Assembly (NCBI RefSeq): GCF_002220365.1
Contig: NZ_MTHB01000034.1
Location: 1-47,923, forward strand
Reading direction: 5' to 3'
Length of the DNA: 47,923 bases
Source of the DNA: Caballeronia sordidicola
GTDB taxonomy: Bacteria; Pseudomonadota; Gammaproteobacteria; Burkholderiales; Burkholderiaceae
Within the stretch, counting starts at the first letter, position 1, and each line of letters opens with the position of its first letter. The translations under genes and the position numbers were made by a program. Below the pieces are notes generated by a model. It worked only from the letters and a program-made list of their open reading frames with translations. It searched no databases and was not told where the DNA came from. This document shows positions 1-6,864 of this stretch, in pieces.

Positions 1-1
1 G

Positions 2-283
2 CGTAAGCCCAAAATTGTTCAGGGCGACCGAGGCTATAGTTCGGAGTCACACCGGCGACGCTTTCGCGAACGCGGCATCACTCCTCAACTCGCGAAACTG
101 CGCTCACCCCATGGCAGCGGCCTAGGCAAAACACGTTGGCCTGTCGAGCGTACGATCGCTTGGCTGCACGCCTATCGCCGCCTGAAGATGCGCTACGAGA
201 AATATGCGCACATGCACGAGGCCTTCCTCACGCTCGCGTGTGCTTTAACTTGCTGGACCCGGCTAAAAAATATGCAAACTTAA
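2..283 (+). CDS. IS5-family transposase, C-terminal part (5' end outside window)
   Basis: An open frame enters from the left edge and stops at 281-283. Translation gives the C-terminal end of a DDE transposase of the IS5 superfamily (IS427-like group). Visible are the GDRGY block that carries the second catalytic Asp, a PHGSGLGKTRWPVERT block with the catalytic Glu in VERT, and the terminal helix with RRLKMRYEKY. Members of this group are often made from two frames by programmed frameshifting; only the second part is visible here. The reading frame is intact to its natural stop, so this edge shows no decay. The end of the element should lie shortly after the stop, around 290-310, but I could not fix the terminal inverted repeat because the left end is missing. 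The element sits beside polysaccharide genes, a common insertion target. Confidence 0.8.
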   Translation, partial: RKPKIVQGDRGYSSESHRRRFRERGITPQLAKLRSPHGSGLGKTRWPVERTIAWLHAYRRLKMRYEKYAHMHEAFLTLACALTCWTRLKNMQT

Positions 284-309
284 TTCTGCAACAGTCTCTT
301 AGGGTAGCG

Positions 310-563
310 TGGTTTGAAAGCGTTTTCTTTGCTTCGTTTCTTTGTCGCTAAGGACCAGGAAATGACGCGCCGCCACGCGCAGTGGCTAATAGTGCTAAAG
401 AAATAAGCCAACTCAAGCAGACCGCTAAGGCCGAAAGCAGCAACCCGGCATTAACTCCGACCGCTAACCCTGGAACCTGGCAACCGGGCATCAACCCCGA
501 CCACTAAGCCCGAAACCACCAGCACCCGAACCCGTCCGCCGGTGCGAACGAAAAACCACCGCC
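310..563. repeat. Non-coding stretch with degenerate dispersed Burkholderiales-type repeat
   Basis: No credible gene lies here. Positions 320-420 resemble a dispersed intergenic repeat I remember from Burkholderia genomes, which typically reads TTTGCTTCGTTTCTTTGTCG, then a GC-rich part, then GGCTAATAGTGCTAAAG. The copy is degenerate. From about 418 to 540 the motif ACCGCTAA/ACCACTAA recurs (near 421, 461 and 501), giving a loose 40-bp periodicity between CAACCCGGCATTAACTCCG-like units. Similarity to the dispersed repeat is from memory and would need a genome-wide search. Confidence 0.4.
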
Positions 564-1736
564 CTATGCGGCCCTAACATACGCCGGCGGCATAACGCTC
601 GTCAGTTCGCTTTCCCGGCTAGGACCAGCCTTGGCCATCGCGTTCAACACCTCAACAATGAACCGGCGACGGAAATCAGCAGCACCGAACCGCTCAGCAT
701 TCCTGCGGCACGCAGTAGTCGTAAACGCATGCGAGCAATCCTCGAACCGCTCCACGGCATCACACAACGACGCAGGTGTCTGGGTCATGAAATGCAAACC
801 CGTAGCCCCCGGCGATCCAAGCGGAACCACCGACTCAAGCGCCCCACCCTTGCCATAAGCAATCACCGGCGTGCCACACGCCTGCGCTTCCACTATAGCA
901 ATGCCAAAATCCTCTTCGGCGGCATACACAAACGCCTTGGCCCGTTGCATATGATCCTTCAAGACCTCGAACGACTGATACCCCAAGATACTCACGTTAG
1001 GCGTCGCCTTCGACCGCACCAGATCCATCTGCGGACCATCGCCAATCACCACCAACTTGCGATCCGGCATGCAAGCAAACGCTTCCACGATCATATCGAT
1101 ACGCTTGTAAGGCACCATTCGCGAAGCGGTCAAATAGAAGTCGCCCTTCTTGTCACCCACCGCGAATGCCTGAACATCAACCGGCGGCGCAATGACCGCC
1201 GCTTCACGCCTGTAGCTCTTCATGATCCGGCGAGCAACGAACTGCGAATTCGCAATCATGCGGTCCACGCCGTTAGCCGAGCGCGCGTCCCAATTACGCA
1301 AATAATGCAGCAACATGCGCGCAGCCCATGAGCGCGGTCCATGCTCAAGACGCGCCTCACGCAAATACTGGTGTTGCAAATCCCACGCGTAACGAATGGG
1401 CGAATGCACATAGCTCACATGGGTCTGATCAGGCCCGACCAGCACCCCCTTCGCGACCGCATGCGAACTCGAGAGCACAAGGTCATAGCCGGACAAGTCG
1501 AACTGTTCGATAGCAAGCGGCATCAGCGGCAAATAGCCCCGATACTTTTTCTTCGCGTAGGGAAGCCCCTGAATAAAGGAGGTCTTCACTGGCTTGTTAT
1601 GGACAATGGAGCGGTCTTCGAGGAAGTCCACCAGACTGAAGATATCTGCCTGCGGAAAGCACACAATCATCTGCTCCAGCACCTTCTCCGCTCCGCCCGA
1701 TACCACCAGCCAGTCGTGAACAATAGCCACTTTCAT
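564..1736 (-). CDS. GT4 glycosyltransferase (WbaZ-like, exopolysaccharide or O-antigen type)
   Basis: 390 residues with the GT-B fold of glycosyltransferase family 4. The N-terminal Rossmann domain starts with KVAIVHDWL and GGAEKVLEQM. The C-terminal donor-binding domain contains FYLTASRMVPYKRID, a glycine-rich VVIGDGPQ turn and the E-x7-E motif in EDFGIAIVEAQACGTPV. Close relatives transfer mannose or similar sugars in capsule, O-antigen or cepacian-type synthesis in the cytoplasm on a lipid carrier; the exact donor cannot be read from sequence. It is transcribed away from the second glycosyltransferase with a 112-bp shared intergenic region, which suggests a divergent promoter and one polysaccharide locus. 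The last roughly 20 residues look like a variable tail. Confidence 0.9.
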   Translation of the reverse strand: MKVAIVHDWLVVSGGAEKVLEQMIVCFPQADIFSLVDFLEDRSIVHNKPVKTSFIQGLPYAKKKYRGYLPLMPLAIEQFDLSGYDLVLSSSHAVAKGVLVGPDQTHVSYVHSPIRYAWDLQHQYLREARLEHGPRSWAARMLLHYLRNWDARSANGVDRMIANSQFVARRIMKSYRREAAVIAPPVDVQAFAVGDKKGDFYLTASRMVPYKRIDMIVEAFACMPDRKLVVIGDGPQMDLVRSKATPNVSILGYQSFEVLKDHMQRAKAFVYAAEEDFGIAIVEAQACGTPVIAYGKGGALESVVPLGSPGATGLHFMTQTPASLCDAVERFEDCSHAFTTTACRRNAERFGAADFRRRFIVEVLNAMAKAGPSRESELTSVMPPAYVRAA

Positions 1737-1848
1737 ATTGATGAAACCCGTCTGCCGCAGCCTTTGCTGCCAATGAAGCGAGTTTAAAGACAGTCACTAC
1801 ACGCTTTGGTGCGTACGCCCACACACCTCGATCATCGCATTGCGAATA

Positions 1849-3288
1849 ATGAGCGCTGTGTCCACTTGCCCACGGTCGGTATCTTCATCGGCTCAGTGCT
1901 TGCCCATCGTTCATTCGACTATTCGCACCGCCCTGTCATCGATGCCCACAAAATCCGCAGCCAGCTTATCAATTCCATCCACCACGCTGCTGCGTGACAA
2001 GGGCCCCTCAACGGCCACCAACATACGCGAATCCGCTGTGCAACGCACAGATTCAGCCACTGCGTCGTTATCGAAGAGAGAACCTCGCATTCTCTTCGTC
2101 GATCAAAGCGGGCAGCTCGGCGGTGCCGAGATCTGCCTTCTGCCGCTTGCCATTCAATGCACCCGGCGCAGCGAGGTCCTGTTGCTATCGGATGGCCCAT
2201 TTCGCGAACGGCTCCAGGCTGAAGGCGTGCGGGTATCGGTAGACACGGACGCACGTGTCTCAAACATCAAGAAGGACCGCATGGGGTTTGCCGCGCTTGG
2301 CTCATTGCCGGGCATCGTGCGCCAGGTCCGCTCGATTGCAACACGTGGGAAGTCCTTCGATATCATCTTCCTCAACACGCAAAAAGCCTTGATTCTGGGC
2401 GCGTTTGGCCGCGTACTGCATCGCAAGCCTACGATCTGGCATGTGCACGACATCGTCTCGCGCGATCACTTCGGCCGCCTGCATCTGTTGCTGATCAAAT
2501 GGGCCGTGAAGGTTGGTGTCGATCATCTGATCGCCAATTCGCGCGCCTCCGCCGATGCGCTCATCGAACTGACCGGTTTGCCGCCCAGCGCGGTGCCGGT
2601 CGTTCATAATGGCGTCGACATGGCACGTTTTCGCGGCAACACAGTGCAAGCGCCTATGCCAATGAACCAGCGCCGTGCAGCGCTTGGGCTTCCTACCGAC
2701 ACTTTTCTCGTCGGCTTGTTCGGTCGCTTCACCGCGTGGAAGGGTCAGCATGTAGCGCTCGATGCGATTGCACGCATACCCCATGCTCATCTTGTTCTTG
2801 TCGGCGATGCACTCTTCGGCGAGACCGACTATGCACAGGGTCTGAGAGCACAAGCGAAAGCGCTTGGCATCGAGGAGCGCGTGCACTTCGCAGGTTTTCA
2901 ACACGACGTAGCGTCATGGATGAACGTGATGGACGTGGTCGTTCATGCGTCCACGCAACCGGAACCGTTCGGCCTTGTGATCATTGAAGCCATGGCCGCA
3001 GGCAAACCCGTGATCGCCTCTGACGGAGGCGCAGTGCCAGAAATACTGAGGGATCGCGAGAACGGGTTGATCGTCGAACCGGCCAATGCGCCTGAGCTCG
3101 CAGATGCAATCAGCAGGTTGCAGCGTGAACCTGAACTGGCATTGCGTCTTGCTGCCCAAGGTCGTGCCGATGCAAGCCAGCACTTCTCCATCGAACGATA
3201 TCTACGCCAGATGACACGTGTGCTTTTCGATATCGCAGCACCGGCGCCCAAAGCCGGCAGTGATATGAACCTGGCGAAACATCGCTAA
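1849..3288 (+). CDS. GT4 glycosyltransferase with odd N-terminal extension
   Basis: GT-B glycosyltransferase of family 4. The conserved body begins with ILFVDQSGQLGGAE (about residue 85 from the ATG at 1849). It continues through an HVHD segment, VGLFGRFTAWKGQH, and the donor-site signature EPFGLVIIEAMAAGKPVIAS, which holds the E-x7-E pair. The function is sugar transfer to a nascent polysaccharide on the cytoplasmic face; donor unknown. The roughly 85 residues before the conserved core are Ser/Thr/Arg-rich, unlike the family, and no clear Shine-Dalgarno precedes the possible starts (TTG 1840, ATG 1849, ATG 1942, GTG 2036). The true start is probably one of the later codons. It is divergent from the GT4 gene at 564-1736. 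Confidence 0.85.
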   Translation: MSAVSTCPRSVSSSAQCLPIVHSTIRTALSSMPTKSAASLSIPSTTLLRDKGPSTATNIRESAVQRTDSATASLSKREPRILFVDQSGQLGGAEICLLPLAIQCTRRSEVLLLSDGPFRERLQAEGVRVSVDTDARVSNIKKDRMGFAALGSLPGIVRQVRSIATRGKSFDIIFLNTQKALILGAFGRVLHRKPTIWHVHDIVSRDHFGRLHLLLIKWAVKVGVDHLIANSRASADALIELTGLPPSAVPVVHNGVDMARFRGNTVQAPMPMNQRRAALGLPTDTFLVGLFGRFTAWKGQHVALDAIARIPHAHLVLVGDALFGETDYAQGLRAQAKALGIEERVHFAGFQHDVASWMNVMDVVVHASTQPEPFGLVIIEAMAAGKPVIASDGGAVPEILRDRENGLIVEPANAPELADAISRLQREPELALRLAAQGRADASQHFSIERYLRQMTRVLFDIAAPAPKAGSDMNLAKHR

Positions 3289-3409
3289 CCGAAATGCTAA
3301 AGCAAAGACCAAAAGACACGCAAAGGGAAATTGAACCAAACAGTTAAAGATTGAAAAAATCCTGATACATGAAATACCGGACTTTCCGATCACTGCTTGC
3401 CTGACTGCT

Positions 3410-3646
3410 TCAACGCTTGCTTAGATTGCGCGGCATGGCGAGCTGGATCTCGTAGAGGGCGGCTAGCATCGCCAGGTAAGCGCGCTCACTCTCTGCTTCC
3501 TGGACCGACATCCCCTTGCAGGTCTGGCCGCCCATGATCATGCCAAGACACAACGCGTAGTTGCCGGCGAATGCCGTGGGTGACGGCTCCACGTGCTTGA
3601 GCCGCGAGTAAGACGCGTCGAGCGTCTTGCGAAGATTGGTTTGCAT
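3410..3646 (-). CDS. Small hypothetical protein (78 aa)
   Basis: 78 residues starting MQTNLRKTLDASYSRLKHVE. A good ribosome-binding site (AAGGGAG) lies 8 bases before the ATG, so I take it as a real gene. It is mostly helical, has no signal peptide or membrane segment, and contains two Cys (in LCLGM and QTCKGM). I do not recognise the family. It faces away from the upstream glycosyltransferase and is followed at a distance by the rpiA block on the same strand. Confidence 0.6.
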   Translation of the reverse strand: MQTNLRKTLDASYSRLKHVEPSPTAFAGNYALCLGMIMGGQTCKGMSVQEAESERAYLAMLAALYEIQLAMPRNLSKR

Positions 3647-3975
3647 TACCGAACTCCCTTAATTGTTAAGACTATTGACGCCACGCCCACGCATCAGCGG
3701 CTATACAAGCTATTACGCTTTCTAACGCAGACAGAATGTTCGCGGTCGCGCAATCGAGTGGGCTTAGAGCGCGTGCTCTAGGGACTGCCTTATTTTGACT
3801 GACTGCCTGTTCTTCTCGATCGGAGATATCTTACTAATCGCATACCGAATAGAAACAGTCTGTTCGGGACATACGCGCGTGAATCCGTGGTCAAACCGGC
3901 GTTCTTCATCGCAGCAAATAAAAAAGCGCGGCAAGCCTGAAGGCCTCCGCGCATTGTCAAACCTTACCGCAGGCC
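3647..3975. other. Intergenic region between rpiA and the small hypothetical gene
   Basis: No gene is supported. It contains the rpiA terminator (entered separately). It also holds a perfect inverted repeat at 3765-3780, with arms TAGAGC and GCTCTA around a GCGT loop. This lies about 120 bp upstream of the 78-aa gene and could be an operator or simply a hairpin. I could not pick a convincing promoter. Confidence 0.4.
3915..3955 (-). terminator. Intrinsic terminator of rpiA operon
   Basis: Read on the minus strand, a GCGCGG / CCGCGC stem encloses an AGGCCTTCAGGCTTG loop, which itself can pair AGGC with GCTT. It is followed directly by a run of six T and TATTTG. It lies about 20 bp after the rpiA stop and points the right way. 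Confidence 0.8.
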
Positions 3976-4671
3976 TTAGCGCTGCGTGTAATCGATCCGC
4001 TCCACACCGCTCGAGGTCCCGAGCAAACACACATTCGCCCCGCGCGCCGCGAACAAGCCCACCGTCACCACGCCCGGCCACGCATTCAGTTGTGCTTCAA
4101 GCGCGAGCGGATCGGTGATCCTCAGCGTCTTCACGTCGATGATCTCGTTGCCGTTGTCGGTAATAAACGGCGAGCCGTCCTGCTGCACCCGCAGCACCGG
4201 AACGCCGCCCAACGCCGTGACGCGCCGTCCGATCGCCGTGCGCGCCATGGGCACGACTTCAATGGGCAACGGGAACGTCCCAAGCACCTCGACGCGCTTG
4301 CTTGCGTCCGCAATACAGAGAAACACGTCCGCTACCGACGCCACGATCTTCTCGCGCGTAAGCGCCCCGCCTCCGCCCTTGATCATCGCGCCATGCGGGT
4401 CGATTTCGTCGGCGCCGTCCACGTACACAGGCAACGATTCGATCTCGTTCAACTCCAGCACCTTGAAGCCATGCGCTTCGAGCCGGGCGGTAGTGGCAAG
4501 CGAGCTCGATACCGCACCGCGATACCGCGACTTCGTACTGGCGATGGCATCGATAAAACAATTCGCCGTCGTGCCCGTGCCGATGCCGATAACTGCACCT
4601 TCGGGTACGTTGGCATGGACATAAGCGGCCGCTTCGGCGGCAACCAGTTGCTTCAGTTCGTCTTGGGTCAT
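3976..4671 (-). CDS. rpiA: Ribose-5-phosphate isomerase A
   Basis: 231 residues, the usual length for RpiA, which interconverts ribose 5-phosphate and ribulose 5-phosphate in the non-oxidative pentose phosphate pathway (cytoplasm). Visible signatures are the phosphate-binding [13 protein letters not shown] loop near residue 29, [14 protein letters not shown], the catalytic VDGADEID motif, and the [14 protein letters not shown] block with the conserved catalytic Lys/Glu region. The C-terminal part ends in [10 protein letters not shown]. The Met start fits the family. It is last in a same-strand series with the SirB-like gene and amidase upstream, and a terminator follows it. Confidence 0.97.
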   Translation of the reverse strand: MTQDELKQLVAAEAAAYVHANVPEGAVIGIGTGTTANCFIDAIASTKSRYRGAVSSSLATTARLEAHGFKVLELNEIESLPVYVDGADEIDPHGAMIKGGGGALTREKIVASVADVFLCIADASKRVEVLGTFPLPIEVVPMARTAIGRRVTALGGVPVLRVQQDGSPFITDNGNEIIDVKTLRITDPLALEAQLNAWPGVVTVGLFAARGANVCLLGTSSGVERIDYTQR

Positions 4672-4759
4672 GGCAGGGGTGACAGCGTAAAAGGGGGAAC
4701 CTCAATTCTAGCTGAGCGTGGCCGTACAGCGTTTTCGCGGCAGCAGCGCCGCCGTCCGC

Positions 4760-5152
4760 TCAGACGTGCATGAAAAACCCGAGCGGATTATGCGTATGCG
4801 CTACCGACGCAATAAATGCGAACACGATGATCGCCAGCAGACCGGACACCGCTCGCGCACCCTTCGTGCGAGCGCGTTTGAGCGCGAGCGTACCCAGCAC
4901 GACATACACGATCAATCCGACAATCTTCGCCGACAGCCACGCCGCGTTTGGTCCAAAGCCGATGATTCCCACCAGCCCGATAGCGCTCAACAGCAGCAAT
5001 GTATCCACGATATGCGGCACGATCTTCACCGCGCGGTTTTGCAGCAGCGGCGATTCACGCAGCATCCAGACATAGCGAATGACAAAACCCAGGATGCTAA
5101 GCGCCGCACAGGTCATATGCACGGAGCGCAGCGGCAAAAAAAGATTGGACAT
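4760..5152 (-). CDS. SirB-family integral membrane protein
   Basis: 130 residues with four hydrophobic segments (about 10-30, 46-65, 70-92 and 102-120). The order and loop residues match the SirB2 family (RNRAVKIVPHIVDTLLLLSAIGL is typical). The name comes from a Salmonella screen for invasion-gene regulators; the biochemical role of the family is unknown, and related folds occur in CopD/HemJ-like proteins. It lies 15 bp after the amidase stop on the same strand, so co-transcription is likely. Confidence 0.85.
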   Translation of the reverse strand: MSNLFLPLRSVHMTCAALSILGFVIRYVWMLRESPLLQNRAVKIVPHIVDTLLLLSAIGLVGIIGFGPNAAWLSAKIVGLIVYVVLGTLALKRARTKGARAVSGLLAIIVFAFIASVAHTHNPLGFFMHV

Positions 5153-5167
5153 GAGCGCGAAGAGCCT

Positions 5168-5998
5168 TTAAGGAAAGTATTTATCGAGCAATGCGGCCGC
5201 GATTGCATCTGTTTGCGCGTCGGGATTGCCCGCGTAATCAGCAGGGCGAAAGTGCATCTGGAATGCAGCGATCACGCGGCGCGACTTGTCGTCGAGCACC
5301 CCGTCGGTGGCGACGTCATAGCCGTATCGCTGAAGTTTTTGCTGCAGGGAAGCGACGTCGACAAGCGACTTGGGATCGCGTCCGGCGAGATGCTGTGCCA
5401 CCGTCGCGTCATCGGGCCACGCGCCAATACCGTTGTCGTAAAGCGTGCGCCAGGGGAATGCCGGACCCGGATCGGTCTTGCGTTGCGGCGCGATATCGCT
5501 ATGACCCACCACGCGCGTGGGCGGAATCTTGTAGCGCGTTACAATGTCTTTCGCGAGCTTAACGAGCGCATCGACCTGCGCCGGCGGATACGGCTGCCAG
5601 GTGCGTCCCTGCGGTGTATCGATCGGACCCACGTTGACATTTTCAATGCCTATCGACGCGGCGTTGAGCTCCGTCGTTCCCTGCCATTCGCTTTTGCCCG
5701 CATGCCACGCGCGCTCCGATTCGGGCACGAGCTGATAAACCACCGGCTCGCCGTTCTCGATGGGCGGATTGTCGGGCACGACGTAATGCACGCTGACGTC
5801 ATCACCCGTCAGGACTGCGAGTGATCGCGCTTCGTTGCCTTGCGTGTAATGCATGACGAGAAAGCGTACACGCGAGTCGGCGCTTGGCGCGTGATAGCGC
5901 GTGTCGGCAATATACGCGCCGCGGTTGATCTCAGTGCTGGAGCACGCCGCGAGCAGCGCGCAGCACACACCGCCAATGACGGCAGAGCTAAATCGCAT
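5168..5998 (-). CDS. amiD: N-acetylmuramoyl-L-alanine amidase, AmiD-type lipoprotein
   Basis: 276 residues. The N-terminus is a lipoprotein signal with lipobox LLAAC (Cys19 lipidated; outer membrane likely). Residues about 40-190 form the zinc amidase_2 domain. The first His ligand is in FLVMHYTQG, and the second metal/catalytic region is VVGHSDIAPQRKTDPGP, with His and the C-terminal Asp of the D-P-G motif. Residues 205-276 form a PG_binding_1 helical domain (SLQQKLQRYGYDVATDG). It cleaves the amide bond between MurNAc and L-Ala, as in peptidoglycan recycling or remodelling. Length and domain order match E. coli AmiD. It is followed closely by the SirB-like gene and preceded by rlmB on the same strand. 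Confidence 0.92.
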   Translation of the reverse strand: MRFSSAVIGGVCCALLAACSSTEINRGAYIADTRYHAPSADSRVRFLVMHYTQGNEARSLAVLTGDDVSVHYVVPDNPPIENGEPVVYQLVPESERAWHAGKSEWQGTTELNAASIGIENVNVGPIDTPQGRTWQPYPPAQVDALVKLAKDIVTRYKIPPTRVVGHSDIAPQRKTDPGPAFPWRTLYDNGIGAWPDDATVAQHLAGRDPKSLVDVASLQQKLQRYGYDVATDGVLDDKSRRVIAAFQMHFRPADYAGNPDAQTDAIAAALLDKYFP

Positions 5999-6007
5999 GA
6001 CGTGCGC

Positions 6008-6751
6008 TTACTTCTTCACTGACCGTTGCCGCACTGCTTCGAACAGACAAATTCCGCTCGCCACCGACACATTCAGACTTTCGACGCTGCCTGCCATCGG
6101 GATCTTCATGATCTCGTCGCAGGTTTCGCCGGTGAGGCGTCGCATGCCTTCGCCTTCCGCGCCGACCACGATCGCCACCGGACCATCAAGCTTCGTCTCG
6201 TAGACGCTCGCCGTGGCATCGCCTGACGTACCGATCACCCATACGCCGGCGTCCTTCAACTCGCGCAACGCACGCGCCAGATTCGTCACCGTGATGTACG
6301 GCACGGTTTCAGCGGCACCGCTCGCGACCTTCGCGGCGGTTGCATTCAACCCGGCCGAACGATCGCGCGGGGCGATCACCGCATGTGCGCCGGCGGCATC
6401 GGCTACACGCAAACACGCGCCGAGATTATGCGGGTCGGTGACGCCATCCAGCACCAGCAGCAAGGGTGTGCCGCTCACGCCGTCGAGCAGCTCAGCCAGG
6501 TTCTGCGCGAGCGGCATGTCGGTCGCGCGCGCCACCACGCCTTGGTGACCGACGTTGCCCGACAGGCCCCACAAGCGCGCTTCGTCGGCAGCGATCAGGC
6601 GAATGCCCGCTTCCTTCGCCGTGCGCAGGAAATCCGTCATGCGCCGGTCCTTGCGGGTCGGATCGTAGAGAATTTCCTCGATCGTCGATGCGTCGGCGCG
6701 AACCCGTGCGGTCACCGCGTGAAAACCATACAAAACTTTGAGACGTGACAT
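6008..6751 (-). CDS. rlmB: 23S rRNA (guanosine-2251-2'-O)-methyltransferase
   Basis: 247 residues. The SpoU/TrmH (SPOUT) fold has the three signature motifs in order: NLGACLRVADAAGAHAVI (motif 1 with catalytic Arg), IVVGAEGEGMRRLT (motif 2) and IPMAGSVESLNVSVA (motif 3). The N-terminal roughly 75 residues are the RNA-binding L30e-like substrate-binding domain (LYGFHAVTARV). It methylates the 2'-OH of G2251 in the P-loop of 23S rRNA using SAM. It sits directly downstream of rnr, as in many beta- and gammaproteobacteria. Confidence 0.96.
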   Translation of the reverse strand: MSRLKVLYGFHAVTARVRADASTIEEILYDPTRKDRRMTDFLRTAKEAGIRLIAADEARLWGLSGNVGHQGVVARATDMPLAQNLAELLDGVSGTPLLLVLDGVTDPHNLGACLRVADAAGAHAVIAPRDRSAGLNATAAKVASGAAETVPYITVTNLARALRELKDAGVWVIGTSGDATASVYETKLDGPVAIVVGAEGEGMRRLTGETCDEIMKIPMAGSVESLNVSVASGICLFEAVRQRSVKK

Positions 6752-6790
6752 GACTGGACCAGACCGTATTCAAACAAAACAAAATGGAAA

Positions 6791-6821
6791 CGCGGCCCGG
6801 TGCATGATGCATCGGGCCGCG
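6791..6821 (-). terminator. Hairpin between rnr and rlmB (terminator-like)
   Basis: A 9-bp GC-rich stem (CGCGGCCCG / CGGGCCGCG) with a GTGCATGATGCAT loop region that itself can pair. On the minus strand it is followed by GTTTCCATTTTGTTTTG, which is T-rich but interrupted. It could attenuate rather than fully stop transcription between rnr and rlmB. Confidence 0.6.
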
Positions 6822-6864
6822 CATTTCAAACTGAGGCGCGTCGCCTTCGTCGCTACTGCGCGCC

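Noticed and set aside
4718..5824. 368-codon plus-strand frame
   Set aside because: Antisense to the SirB-like and amidase genes; Arg/His-rich composition typical of shadow frames.
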